Assembly (NCBI GenBank): GCA_014529385.2
Contig: CM043952.1
Location: 153,387,057-153,451,056 of the forward strand
Origin: Adiantum capillus-veneris
Lineage: Eukaryota > Streptophyta > Polypodiopsida > Polypodiales > Pteridaceae
Reading direction: 5' to 3'
DNA: 64,000 nucleotides
Below the pieces are notes generated by a model, which searched no databases, was not told the DNA's origin, and saw nothing but the letters and a program-made list of their open reading frames with translations. The position numbers and the translations under genes are program-made. This document shows positions 1-12,021 of this stretch, piece by piece. The number at the start of each line of letters is the position of its first letter. Within the stretch, counting starts at the first letter, position 1.

Positions 1-879
1 GTACTTTAAAGAAATGGCTTGACTTCACGGATAATGTTCTTGAAATAGCGGAAGTCATTGAACCTCCAATTCAACCCCATGATTTGTATGACAATGTGTC
101 AAAAACGAAGTGCATATTAAGTGGAAAGAAAGGGTTCCACTTGGGAAAAAAATATTCTGAAGAAAGATTTCCTAGTTTCATTTTCAAGGACATAAAGTCT
201 TTTATAAGTGGAAGTAGTCTTAGCACAAGGTTCTTGATGGAGGTAACCCTAGAGTGTAGCTATCTAAAAGGGTCTATATATAGGCTAAGGCACTATATAG
301 GTTGGGATGGTGATTTGACAGCCTTTTCTCACTAAGTTTATGACGAGGGCTCTAGGGAGCTGCTAAGAATGCATTGCTATGGAGGAGGCCTAACTAGTAG
401 CATCACTTGATACCTTGTGGATTCATTCACCAAAAAGGCAAGAAGCTAGAATATGCATGTTAGAGAGAGCATTGCACACCTGATATGAAATAATTCATGT
501 ATACTTTATTAGTTGCAAATTGTAATTTATTTAATAGTCCAATTGAATCCACCTTGTATGTGAAACGAATGGGTGGTATATTTCTAACCATTATTCTTTG
601 TGTGCATAATGTTGATTTTAATTCTAATTTGAGTTTAATTTTTGAGATATCAAATTCAGGTTTTGTGAATCATTATATAGAGGATTCATTTTAAGCATTG
701 TGCTGGAGGCATGCTTTATGTTAGATAAAGTATATTGAGCTTGGAAATTCGGGCATTCTTAGACATATTGAAAGTGAAATTGGGATATTGACATGTTGCA
801 ATTAAAAAATCGTAAATTTTTTTGGTTGAATGTGTTGGAAATATGGATATATAATTGCATACAGAGGTGGAAAAAAAGA
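1..879. other. Unassigned AT-rich intergenic DNA
   Basis: No convincing gene is visible. Short open frames exist (for example 84-335 on the + strand) but have no recognisable domain, no repeat support and no splice context. The stretch is probably old repeat sequence that has lost its signature. Confidence 0.5.
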
Positions 880-1075
880 AGGAGAAGCTCAAAAGCATAC
901 AACATATGAAGTAGTATTATTGAGTGTTCTTAAACAAAGATATAGTCTACCCTAGAGTGATGTTTATATATATAAGCTGAGGAAAAACAACCTCTTAGCA
1001 AGGGGAAAAAGTGCCACGGTGGTCCTAAGTGTGTTCATACACATCACTGCCATAATATGGTAACAAATCCCCTCA
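880..1075 (-). mobile_element. Copia-A family LTR fragment
   Basis: The + strand carries the same ordered landmarks as the LTRs at 33271-33494 and 49686-49913: a 'ccctagagtgatg' block, a 'gggaaaaagtgcc' block, 'gtgtgttca-acacatc', and a final 'atatggtaaca' followed by a pyrimidine-rich block, which is a polypurine tract read on the other strand. This marks the 3' LTR end of a minus-strand element. It is diverged from the other copies, so the insertion is old. The opposite orientation of the pol remnant just to its right suggests the two come from different insertions. Confidence 0.65.
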
Positions 1076-1099
1076 AATGTAATGACACTCATGTTGATC

Positions 1100-1400
1100 A
1101 ATTTAATCTTGCCAATTGCAAAATTTGTTGATACACCTATGGAAATTGGTTTGAAACTTAGCATGCATGAGTCTCAAAGGTAAGTAGATTTATAAGTAGC
1201 CCAAGAACCAAGCCTTGGCATGTAGTTAAAAGAATTTTTTGGCTATTTGAATGGCACTTGAAACCTTGGTTTGTTTATCCCAAGGGAGGATTCATGACTT
1301 CCATGTTGCATGTGGCTAGTACCAGCATGTGTAGGGTATAGCTAGGCTATTATCAACATGTGGCACTTGAAACCTTGGTTTTTTCATCCCAAGGGAGGAT
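1100..1400 (+). pseudogene. Copia pol 3'-end remnant with duplicated polypurine tract
   Basis: At about 1128-1180 the + strand reads DTPMEIGLKLSMHE, matching the conserved linker between Copia reverse transcriptase and RNase H (compare ATPMETGLKFNLHD in the Copia-A relic near 45750). Downstream the block 'cacttgaaaccttgg...cccaagggaggat' occurs twice (about 1247-1300 and 1365-1400). This is the element's polypurine tract plus the first bases of its LTR, duplicated with a period of roughly 120 bases. No open frame survives. Confidence 0.6.
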
Positions 1401-2095
1401 TGTTGTGATATTGTCTATCCTTTATGACTTCCATGTTGCATGTGGCTAGTATCAACATGTGTAGGGTATTGTTAGTCTTTGTACTCGTTAATTACTTTGT
1501 TGTTTTCTTGATAAACAAGTGGTTAACTACCTATGAGACTAATGTTTATGTTGATTGGAATTTTAAAAGTTAAGGAGAAGGTTGCAAAGTTGATTATTTA
1601 AGTTCAATAATTAATCCATAGGGGCTCATTTTTTGTCAATATTTTATATTCATTCAATAAAGCCAGCCGTCTCAACTCATTTTCTATATACTAGGCTAGA
1701 GATAGTTTTTCATAAGTTGGAATCATCTCCTATGGTTGGCCATGCAACTATATATAAAAAGAGAGGCCTATAATTTTTGGCATAGATCTTACTTTAAAAT
1801 AAATATGAGATAGCCAAGATGTCGAGTGCCATGCACTTGGGGGCTAGCTTTAGGCCATTAGTTGTGCGATTCTCCTATCTCGTTCTCTAATCTATTATAT
1901 GTGTACAATTTGGTCACCATCACCTTCTCTTACACCCTCTTACACTTCCATGTCAACATCTACTTGTGTGCATGTGTGTGTGGCACAAGTAAATATCACA
2001 ACCTTGAATTTTTATGTTTTTGACAGAGAGATGAAAGGTGCAAAACATGAGTATTTAGAGCTCAGAGGAGGTTCTCCATTTCCCTTCCATAAACA
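1401..2095 (+). mobile_element. Copia-type LTR with both PPT and PBS flanks (tandem-LTR junction)
   Basis: The LTR begins TGTTGTGATATTG directly after a polypurine tract (1391-1400), as a 3' LTR should. It ends near ACA at 2095 directly before 'tggtataagagca' (2097 on), a one-mismatch initiator-Met tRNA primer site, as a 5' LTR should. It contains a CA-rich tract and a polyadenylation-like 'attcaataaag'. A second, interrupted copy of the same LTR lies at 14128-16448. One LTR with both flanks implies two tandem elements sharing an LTR, the usual product of unequal recombination. Confidence 0.6.
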
Positions 2096-2999
2096 GTGGT
2101 ATAAGAGCATAGCTTCGGTGGCTCAATCATTGATTTCAAAAATAAAAAGCTTCACATTAGCAATCAAGCTTATGATAACTTAATCTTGCATTGATATTTC
2201 AAGCAAAATTCTTAGTATTTCTTGAAAGCACTTGTAGCAAAGTCCTCCTTGCCATGATTCCATGCAAGCAAGCCAATAATTCAAAATTGGCTACTGATTC
2301 TAGAATTGCCTTAAGGGAAAAATTGCCATGACAATAATGATCGATTTCATAAATTGTCACATTGCTGAGAGTAAAGCTATTAATTACAAGAAAGCAAGTT
2401 TAACTCTTATCAAGCCCTCTTTACTCACTAATTTCAATCGGCTTATTGCCAATTTCATACTCAATTGCAAAACCAATAAAAATTTTGTTGAACATAGGAT
2501 TGTAACAACAAAGGTAAGTAATTTTAATTCCTTACTACTCTCTTTGCTTACATATTTTCATAATTATTACAAGCACTCATGGCATAATTGCAGCAAGCAC
2601 CCTTAATCCACTAAAAATTAGTTAATTTACGATAAAGTCATGCACATGAGCGATTGTGATGTATTAAACTTCAGGATAAACTATTGCATACTCCACACAC
2701 TAAACTGAGACCAACTTCCAAAAAGAGTATTATCATCAATAAAGCCTTCAATTTTAAGGATTATGAAGAAACAAGCATAGTTTTAGTAGTCAATTAAATG
2801 ATTATTTTCATGACAAAGTTTTTTTTTAATGTGGTAAAAACAAAAGTGCATTCACTTGTCTCAAAAGGACTGTTGCATTATGGTGTAATTCAATTATAAA
2901 TTGTAGTTAATGTCCATGTGCATGGTTTGCATTCAAAAGTTTTTTCATCCACAATTTTATGTTCATAGTACAAGTCCAAGGCACGAAGGCAATGGGATC
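2096..2999 (+). other. Post-PBS leader DNA of the tandem Copia, no ORF
   Basis: This follows the primer site at 2097. Open frames such as 2328-2606 show no gag motif. It is probably leader and eroded gag DNA of the element whose LTR ends at 2095; nothing more specific is visible. Confidence 0.35.
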
Positions 3000-4480
3000 T
3001 AGTCCAATGGGTAGAATTGAAAGTATACAAGCTTATGTTGACTGTTTTTTAAACAATTTGATCTAGTTACAAGCTATTGAGCATGTTAGCAGGACAAAGT
3101 TGAAGGATAAGTTTGTTTCAAGCTTAGCATCCCAACTTGTTATTGAGGTTGACATGTTTGAACCTGAAGATTTATCTAAGGTATTAATTTGGTCTCAATG
3201 CTGAGAAGAAGAATGCAGGTCACTGACAAAGTGTTGAATCTCAGCTACGATTAGAAACAATAAGCCTAATTTTTATCATGATGTCATACTTTCTTCAAGA
3301 GACATAGATTGCATGATTCTTCTACATCTTCTCAGCACACCTACAACCACAACAATTCTCAACTGTTTGAAGTGTCTTCAAATTTGATCATTAATATTGA
3401 TGCATGATGATGATCATAGTCATGACTTTATTTTTGTACGGCTTGCATAACAAATCACTATACATCATGTCTTGTCACAATATAAGGTTAAGATTGTTTT
3501 CAATAACCAGCAGCATAATAGTAATGACCAAGTGGAAGTTGAAATTTCTATTGGTGGTTTGTACAAACACGTATATTTTTGGTTTCACCTTTGCACTGGA
3601 TTGATGTGATTTCATTGCAACACAAATACAACCCACCAATTGACTATAAAACATATCCACTCACTTTCAAACATAACAATTGTTTTTCTCTCCCAAGCCA
3701 TATTTGAGCATCAACAATTTCTACTTCTTCCTTACACACAAATTGAGAAAGTTATCAAGCAGAATAAAAGATACCTTATGCCTGCAAATGAAGTATCTAT
3801 CAAACCACAACCACTACATAATGATTCAGATAATGCATTTATTTCTCCTCTTAAGGATTGTTTCATGCATGATTGGCCTCCTAAAGTAGCAGCTTCATGA
3901 CTTGAAGACCATAGGATAGAGAACATTCCTGGTAGTGAACCACCTTGTAGTCACCTTATAGAAGAAATCCTAGTGCACAAAAAAAAATATAAACCCAAAT
4001 TCAGGATTTTCTAGATAGTAATATTAGCTCATCGTATGGGGCTCTAGTACTTTTTAAGAAGAAGAATGTAACTTTTTTGTATGTGTGTTGGCTCAAGAGC
4101 TTTAAACAACATCACACTATCAAGAACCAATTCAAGTTTTTTTAGATAGGAATATTAGCTCATCATATGGGGCTCTAGTACTTCTTTTTAAGAAGAAGAA
4201 TGGAACTTTTTGTATGTGTGTTGACTCAAGAGATTTAAACAACATCACACTATTAAGAACCAATTCCCTATTCTTAGAGAGAGGATATTGGTCTTAGTAA
4301 ACTTAACTTTAATTTGAAGGACTACCATAAAGTCAAAATGGTTGAAGAGGATATTTACAAAATTAAAACACAAACAGAACACCATGAATTTCTTGTTATG
4401 CCATTTGGACTCACAAATGTGCTTGCTAATTTCACATGCATGATGAACCAAAAACTTATTGATCATTAGGATTTTATTAG
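3000..4480 (+). pseudogene. Decayed Gypsy gag-PR-RT (first half)
   Basis: Several frames carry Gypsy landmarks in the correct order. A protease C-terminal signature (LHWID...IDYKTYPLTF) lies near 3595-3655. A linker HRIENIPGSEPP lies near 3910-3945. Reverse transcriptase blocks GALVLLFKKKNG and CMCVDSRDLNNIT lie near 4167-4245, and EFLVMPFGLTN lies near 4388-4420. Stops and frameshifts are frequent. The RT segment is partly duplicated locally with a period of about 131 bases (4026 and 4157 on). The continuation (distal RT, RNase H, integrase) lies at 12022-13860, so later insertions split this element. Confidence 0.75.
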
Positions 4481-4684
4481 TCTTTTTTTAATGATACATG
4501 TCATGAAAATTAGCTTCTAAAGGTCTTGCACCTGAACCGAGGTTTTGGATTAATGGTTGGGTAATTAAAAGCCTAAGGCTATATTAATCCCACCATATTT
4601 GGTAAGTTGACTCTAGTTCCCCTTTACCAAGTTTGGCTAGGCCACATGTCCAAAGTAGCTTGCACTTGATTTAGGTAAAGTTGG

Positions 4685-4744
<60 letters not shown>

Positions 4745-5665
4745 CCTTGCCAAAGATAAGTCAAAAGGAAGAGGGGATGAATTGGGCAAGAATAGCAAGA
4801 CGAGGGAAGGTGCAAGTGTTAACATGTGCACTTAGTTGTGTTTTAAAGTGTTCAATTGTCATTGGTCCATGTTGAAGTTTTTGGCAAGTGTGCAAGAGGA
4901 AAAAAGCAAGATGGGATCGTGGGGTTTTTGGATGCATTCTCTCTCACTTTTTTATTTTCTCAATTACCTAAGTGCGAAAAAGAAATTCCTCTCTCTCCCT
5001 CTCACATGGGAGCTTAAGAGGTGGTTTATATGCTCAAAGACTTGGCTATGGATGCAAATCCAAGCAAGTGAATGCATGAAAGATCTCCTTCTTCTTTCTC
5101 TTCTTTGTTATTCTAGCTATGCTTAAATATTTCCAATGGAGTAAGGATATAAGAAATACTACTTCTTTGCTTAAGAAATACTTCTTTTCACCCTCATCTA
5201 CCTCTTACCCCGTAGTACTTTCTCCCTGCTAGGGTGTTTAGGGTTTGGGAAGGAGGGTTACACCATGGAATCATGAAGTTCATCATCTTCTTGGTTCAAG
5301 AAAAGATCCACAAGAGCACAAGATTGTATTGTAACTAAGGATCTCATTGAGAGAATTATAATATGTACAAAGTCCTTTTGGAGGGGGGACCAGATCTAAG
5401 CATATTTGGTCATCATCAAGTTGTCAATCTTAATTGTGTTATTCTCTTTGAGTTATGTGCATGATTTGATTTTCTAATGTGTAATCGGTGCAATGAAATC
5501 AGCCAGCACAATTAAAAATTCTCCTCTAAAGAAAGCTCTTAAAGGAAAACTCGCCTTTCATAGTTTGATTCCAGTGAATCTATAAGAAAATACTAGAGTC
5601 TTTGACAATATATTGGTGTTTAATAAGTATAAAGAAGAGTATAATTGGAATTTAAAGAATTATTT
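4481..5665. other. No gene seen; contains a GT microsatellite
   Basis: This lies between the RT block of the decayed Gypsy and the next LTR element. Apart from the GT tract and short pyrimidine-rich runs, no coding or terminal-repeat structure is recognisable. It may be an unrecognised small insertion, because the Gypsy frame does not cross it. Confidence 0.4.
4689..4742. repeat. (GT)27 microsatellite
   Basis: Uninterrupted GT dinucleotides. The Thr/His and Val/Cys runs predicted in all frames here are artefacts of this tract. Confidence 0.95.
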
Positions 5666-5797
5666 TGTAAGAAATTGGGGACAACCACATGCTCATCTCC
5701 ACCCAATCTTACTATATATAGGGCCCGGGCCTCTGGCTCGTAGCTATATATAGACCCCAATACTACATGTGTGTCCTAGCCCTATCTTGGCTTGAGA
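5666..5797 (-). repeat. Element G 3' LTR (left)
   Basis: 132 bp, paired with 11883-12016. It is followed by 'ttactcccccctt', the complement of a polypurine tract. Confidence 0.8.
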
Positions 5798-6720
5798 TTA
5801 CTCCCCCCTTGGAGAATCGTTTTTGTTCTCAAAAACAAAAGTGGAGATACCTTCTTAAGGACAATAATGGTTTTCATAGTGGCACCTCCCTCGGGTCCAA
5901 CTGTCCACTTGACCGATACCAGGATAGTCAAGAATATGTGCAGCTTCATACGGTTTAGTAGGAGGTTCAATGAAACCAACAAGAACATCTTGATTGCCTA
6001 CATTATTATCCCTTTGTAAGCATTTTTGTAAATGGCTTATATCCAAAATCGGATGAGGATTGAATACAATAGTTTGTAGAATCGGCTTATAACTCACTTT
6101 ATTTTAAACGAGTTACCACAACTAAGAGGTAACCAAATGAATGACCAGTTTTTAGACTTTCTGTAAGTGTTAGAACATGTAAGAATACCATCTTCTTAAC
6201 TTTCCATGGAAGTGACTTGCCGACATATCTCATCAGCAAAGATTAAGTCCTTGACTTGCTGTCATTCCTCATCAGTAGCCAACCCCACATAATTGGTGAT
6301 CAAGGTTGAAAACCTGACATAAGCATGAAGGAACTAAACCTAGTCGTAACATGCTTTGCATCATGATAAGCAAACTCCAAAATAGAGAGATAATCTTTCC
6401 AATTGGATTGTTGTTCACTAACGTATGCTCTCAGCATGTTCTCTAGCATTGGATTAACACTTGTAAGCTACACATCCATCTCTGGATGATTGGCAATACT
6501 GAGATTGAGTTGTTTTTCCCAACCATATACAGATAGTGCTCCAAAAATGACTGGTAAATGTGGGTTAACAATTACCGCCAATATTACTAAATAATTGTAA
6601 TCATTGATACACATTGTGAACAACCAACTTGGTTAACTTTAGAGATTTAATAGTGCACTCAATAAACTTTACAGATTTTAGCCAACTTATCTAAAAGCAC
6701 CATACCGAGCCCTGACCTTG
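5798..6720 (-). pseudogene. Element G integrase C-terminal region and pol terminus, decayed
   Basis: On the minus strand around 6395-6480 the frame reads ENMLRAYVSEQQSNWKDYL then LEFAYHDAKH, the typical Gypsy integrase stretch between the catalytic Glu and the C-terminal domain. Near 5800-5850 the terminal frame ends with the LFLRTKTILQGG type of sequence that closes many plant Gypsy polyproteins just before the polypurine tract. Multiple stops make it non-functional. It shows that element G is a degraded coding Gypsy and not a purely non-coding derivative. Confidence 0.65.
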
Positions 6721-8988
6721 TATGATGATTCATAGATCCACCATAAATCCCATATAGGTATTACACTTATGGTGCAAAAGTTTCTCAAGCTATCATAATC
6801 ATGAATTGGCATGCCGCTACCAATATGCCATTGCTAAACACTAGGACCCATAACACCTAGTGCACATGCATTAGCAACAACTTGCTCGAGCATGCCTTTC
6901 CATCATTGGAATGTCTTGTACTTGCCAATGCTTATAGCAAAATTTATGCTCAAAGCACACATGAAAGAACCGGGAATAAATGTGTAATAAAAGATCTAAA
7001 CACATCCCCACCATAATTACTAGAAAGCCTTACCAGAACATTTGAACCATAATAGAATGTGAAGATAAATCACATCTAGGTACAAACAATGAAGCGGTTT
7101 CATTAACAGGATATAGCCTATATATATGCATATATAGCCATCCTCTGTTATTGTTGTTTAACAGTACTTGTAACATTAAAAAGACTTTACTAGGTATCCG
7201 ATATTTTTTTGGCCACTAAAATTGTTATTGCTACGTGCTCAAAATGGTTTGAGAAACAGATTTGACCAACACCTAGGGACTACATCATGACATATAATTG
7301 GGGAAACAAGCACCAGTGTCAGTCCCAAAGACTCATATTCTCCACGTGGAATATGTCTCATATAGTGATATCAAGAAATATGACATCCATCAAGTATGAG
7401 ATGTACTTGTGTGTGGATGTAACTAGAAACACTCACCGACATGAGTGAGAGGGACCCTCATAAATCTTAGTCCACAGTGGCTAAACCATACTCCATGAGT
7501 TCTTATACCATGTCTCACACATTGTGACTAATAACATGTGCCAAACAAAACCCTACCTTGTATGCCCATAACCACAATAGGGAGTGAACCCTCGATTCTA
7601 TCAATATGAACAATTAATAGGGAAAGTCATAAGTTGCAAAGATGGTACTTGATACACTACCTTCCCAAAATCCTTTGCTCATACATGACCTTGCCATCAT
7701 ATGCATCCCACTTGTGAAGTGCAATCAAAGCATATGCAGAAAAGGAACAAGTCCAAATTTATGTATGCTTACCATGAGGTGACAAAGTATCGCATACTTA
7801 CTAGGAGGTCAATGGAAATTTTCAAGTCTCAAGGGTATTTCTTTGAGGCTTTAAAGTATTTCTTTGACATGCCAAATACTTAAAGTAGAGATTGGTGAAG
7901 ATAAAAAAATATTTAACTAAGAACCCTTGTGTTGTCTTGGCAATCCAAACCCCATGATCATATTCTGAAAAGAAACTACTTAAACCATTAGGTAGTTGAG
8001 ACCAACATAGGCTACCATGCTACCAATTGTGATTGTAAGTAGTTTGGTAAAGTGAACTTAGATACCACCCCTTGGTAGTTGAGAATATATTTCCTTGAAA
8101 GTACAAGGTTGAAGAGGCTAATCACTGACCATCAATACTTATGGAGTGATTTGTCACATTAGCTAGGTCATACCCCTGAAAATACCACTCCTATAGACAC
8201 AATCAATGCTATAGACTAAGCAAGAGATCCTCTCAAGTTGGAATCTTATTCAAAATTGGATATTTGAAACAATCATATCTCCCCATTGAAAGAATAAAAA
8301 AATCCCAAAACCCAAAAGAAGGTAGCCATACTAGGTATTCTTTGGTTTTTGAAACAAGAGATTTCTTGTCTTGAGGCTCTCTTAGAAGTGTCATGTTATC
8401 ACATGAACTAGTTGCTTGATATGGAGGCCATGCCTGTCTGCTACATACAAAAATAATCATCTGTAGTGCATGCACCTTGTTGCTTGATAGTGAGGCCATA
8501 CGTGTCTGCTACATATGAAAATTATCATATGTAGTGCATGCACCTTGTGCATGTAGCCATTGATATATAATGTCTGTCGATGCATTGATATGCAACAAAC
8601 ACAAGAAAAGTTACTAGCTTCAATTACTATAGAGTAAAAGGTCACAACTATGGATAAATCATGTAACAACGTCAACATGAGAATCATCAATAACAATCAT
8701 TGGAAACAAATAAGATCTTACCTTGTTTCAAAGAAGCATGCAATTCCAGTGCACGTGGAGACCATGTTCAATTGAGTCCTTGAACCATTAGGTGGAGAAT
8801 GTTTTCCTTGTTGACAGAGTATCTGGTGTTGTAGAAAAAGAATAAACAATGATTGAGTGGAATTAATTCCACCTTATTGACATGCTATGCGTGCAATCCA
8901 AAAAAATAGAGTGATAAGCTCTTGGCTACAATGTTGGCCTCAAGACTTTAAGTTGACAGCGTTAAGTGCCTTGCACAATCTAGATCTG
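6721..8988 (-). other. Element G internal DNA, no recognisable domain
   Basis: AT-rich with short frames only. A local tandem duplication of about 75 bases (around 8395-8545) repeats a 'gtagtgcatgcacc' block. Presumed eroded pol/gag of element G from its position between the two LTRs. Confidence 0.45.
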
Positions 8989-9780
8989 GTGTAAATACAT
9001 AACAATTTGATGTTGTCATATGTCAAATGTAAGCTTGTATCCCAACAATGCCAATTCCCCTGGTGCTAGTGCCTTGTCATCAATCTAGCATGGGGCATGA
9101 GCCTTGATTCCAGCTTTGGCCTTCAAAACACCTCATGCAACAAGATATAATGCTTTCCAAATTGAAGATGAAAAAAGATATAAACAACAGTAACACTTGG
9201 AATCTGCCAACCTGGTCATCCGCCCTACGCCAGATGTCTCAAAATCAAGCAAGCAATTGCTCACTTTGAGAATAGATTTTGGATGGATTTGGCAGTCCTT
9301 GCAATAAAATAGTACCAGTGAAAATTTGATAAGCTTTGGACCTGGGTCATAGCCATAGTTTCTGAAGTATCTATGGTTAAATTTGGTGTAAATACATCAG
9401 AATTTTATGTTGTCATATGCCAAATGTGAGCTTGTATCTTAACAATGCCAATACCCCCTAGTGTTAGTGCCTTTTCATTGATCTAGCATGGGGAAGAAGC
9501 CTTGCTTCCTATTTTGGCCTTCAAAACACCTCATGTAGCTAAATATAATGGTTTCCAAATTGAAGATGAAAAAAGGCATAAACAATAGTAAAACTTGGAA
9601 TTGGTCAACTTGGTTGTTCGTCTTGTGCCACATGTCTCAAAATCAAGCAAGCAATTGCTCGCTGTGAGAATGGATTTTGGATGGATTTGGCAGTTCTTGC
9701 AATAAAATAGTACTAATGAAAAATTTATAAGCTTTGGATCTGGGTCATAACCGTAGTTTTTAAAGTATATGTATTTGAAT
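8989..9780. repeat. Tandem duplication, about 397 bp unit, inside element G
   Basis: Two copies begin at 'gtgtaaatacat' (8989 and 9386). They share long matching blocks such as 'ccaaatgtgagcttgtatc', 'ctagcatgggg', 'caagcaagcaattgctc' and 'tggatttggcagt'. The copies have diverged by scattered substitutions, so the duplication predates most of the decay. Confidence 0.8.
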
Positions 9781-10100
9781 CTGGTTCATAGCTGTGGATT
9801 GTGCTATATGTAGAACACATCCTATTTAACTATTAAGCCCCTTGGCTATATGGACAATGGCAATCCCCCTCAAATTGGGATGTTCATAGCATGCATGTGC
9901 CAGACTTTGGAAGGTACTATGCCATATTCATAAAAGAGGAAGCCTTGCTTTAGATAGTGACATTGCAAGGAAAAACATCATGTCGAGTTTCTTGTACCTG
10001 GCATAACAACATTGAGCCTTGTGTGGTTTGTATGCCTTGGACAAGCCATGAATGTATCAAAATTTGATAATAAAACTGCTTGCACAATCCTTGCTTGATT

Positions 10101-10290
10101 GACTCAAGAAATTGTGCTCTTGTTGAGTGATATGTTTGAAATTTGTTGCTTATCATAATTTTCACAAGCCTTGCTTGTGCCTTGCTTTCTTGACTCAAGA
10201 AATTGTGCTCTTGCTGAGTGATTTGTCTAAAATGTTGCTTATCATGATTTTTACAAGCCTTGCTTATGCCTTGATGCAGCATGGCTTGAA
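10101..10290. repeat. Tandem duplication, about 91 bp unit, inside element G
   Basis: Two copies start at 'gactcaagaaattgtgctct' (10101 and 10192) and continue through 'gagtgat...gttgcttatcat...tttacaagccttgctt'. This explains the repeat in the predicted 141-residue frame on the minus strand, which is therefore not good evidence for a gene. Confidence 0.8.
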
Positions 10291-11794
10291 TTGCACAAGC
10301 ATTTAAAAACTTCCAAGGGCTTGCACATGGCCGTTGCATCCCATATCCACTCAACATGTTCTTGAACAAAATCAAAATCTACTATGTGCCTCATTAATTT
10401 CCTGTGCCAAATTGTCTACCGGCCGCATGACCTGTTTGTTCGAGCTTCACAAGCTTTGCATACCATGTGGACCGCTAGATACGAGCCTTTCCAGACCAAG
10501 AAGGACAACTCACTTGAGCCATCTTCATTGGTTGCACTTACTTTTACATCACAACTACTAAATAATTAACTCCTGTAAAGATTCAATGACATGTTCAAGC
10601 ACTTGCATGGCCATGATTGCCAAGATTCTTGGTAGAACTTTGTCGTAGCTTGAACCATGAGTTGGATTTTCAAAATCCTTCCCAACATGGATCGCAATCC
10701 ATGTACGTTTTTACAAGAATTCATCTGTTACCCTATGCCCTTGTGCCTATAGTAATCCCATATGCACTGGTGAAATTTGGGTAGTTTTGACAAAGTTATG
10801 CTCATTTTTCATTTTATGGTCAAAGTTTGCGTTTTCTTCATTTTTTTTGTCAGTTTTGATCAATTGCTAAACCTTGTTTCAAATCTAAAACTGACCACTG
10901 AATGCCTCGAAGAAAACCACAAATGGAATGTGAAGCAAATCCATATGAGATAGCAGATATATCCTTGAATGAGAAGGCCCTTGTCACAGAATAGGTGCTC
11001 GAAGCAATACCCACCAATATATTCATTGGAAGATTTCAGGCAGCGGTGGATGGAGAGATAGTCAAAACCACCATCTTTTCAAGGGAATTGTGGACACTAC
11101 ACCAAAGCCAGAAGTGCAAGCATGGGGCAGGTGCCTACAGTTGGACAGCTTTCTACGATTACCGCCATGGGGAACGGACTTCAGAAGAGCTCATGAACTC
11201 ATAAGCTCGATCAGTACAATGGGGAAGCCACCCTGACTGACAAAGATGGAGCAATAGTTAAGGTTAAGATCACAGTGGAAACAATCAATGTGCAATGATC
11301 AAAAGATGGTTTTGCTCTACTACAACACAAAAATTGACGAAGCAGAAGGGCGATGCCATGTTGAATCTTGTGAGTAGAAGGGCCATGACATGTGTTGCTC
11401 ATCTGAATTTCTAGAGACGGATGGGAACCAACCCTTGGCCCACCCCTTGGTTTAATTCAAAAGGTGGGTGGCCCTTTGTTGTGAACCCTCAAGCCTCCAA
11501 CTATGGTGCCAATGAGAGGTAGAACAAAGCAATAGAGAGCTGCTTGTTGCTCACCTTGTAAGCTTTTGTTGATGATGACCATGAAAATTTCCCAGTAGCC
11601 CCGAGTGCAAGCACTTGTTTACTTGTAGCTGCATGGAAATTGGACAAAATCACCGCTCCCCCTCCTCACATAAGGACTTAATCCCACGTGGAGTCCTCAA
11701 GTACACCATAGTAGGATGCATACAAGCATCATCCAAACTCCACAACCCTTCGAGCACCTTCTTCTATCGTTCCCCCCTCATCCCTTTCTCCTTC

Positions 11795-11796
<2 letters not shown>

Positions 11797-11864
<68 letters not shown>
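11797..11864. repeat. (GA)34 microsatellite
   Basis: Pure GA dinucleotides just upstream of the element G primer site. It creates spurious Arg-Glu and Ser-Leu frames on the two strands. Confidence 0.95.
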
Positions 11865-11867
<3 letters not shown>

Positions 11868-11882
11868 TGAGCTCTGAACCAG

Positions 11883-12016
11883 TGTAAGAACTTAGGGATA
11901 ATCACATGCTCATCTCCACCCAACCTTATTATATATAGGCCCCTGTCCCTCTAGCTCGTAGCTATATATAGACCCTTGTACTACATGTCTGTCCTAATCC
12001 TACCCTTGGCCTGACA
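11883..12016 (-). repeat. Element G 5' LTR (right) with primer site
   Basis: 134 bp, paired with 5666-5797. The adjoining primer-site complement at 11871-11881 and the TATTT duplication at 12017 fix its limits. Confidence 0.8.
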
Positions 12017-12021
12017 TATTT

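Larger units (their letters stand above)
9781..11882 (-). other. Element G 5' internal region, no gene recognised
   Basis: Besides the 91 bp duplication and the GA tract this segment holds short frames on both strands (for example 10995-11204 +) with no domain I recognise. By position it should include the leader and gag of element G. Confidence 0.4.
5666..12016 (-). mobile_element. Element G: minus-strand Gypsy with 132-134 bp LTRs
   Basis: The LTRs are 5666-5797 and 11883-12016. They start TGTAAGAA and share the block 'cacatgctcatctccaccca' and two 'gctatatata' segments. Both sides carry the five-base target duplication TATTT (5661-5665 and 12017-12021). Left of the right LTR is a primer site complementary to initiator-Met tRNA ('gctctgaacca', 11871-11881). 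Right of the left LTR is a C-rich block, the polypurine tract of a minus-strand element. The internal region has only decayed pol. The host is the older Gypsy whose distal RT resumes at 12022. The very short LTRs on a 6.35 kb element are notable. Confidence 0.85.

Noticed and set aside
4624-4875. ORFs with Thr-His and Val-Cys runs
   Set aside because: Translations of the (GT)27 tract in different frames.
9950-10375. 141-codon ORF on the minus strand
   Set aside because: Its internal repetition is explained by a 91 bp tandem duplication in element G, and it has no domain or codon support.
11615-11923. Overlapping ORFs rich in Arg-Glu and Ser-Leu
   Set aside because: Produced by the (GA)34 tract on opposite strands.
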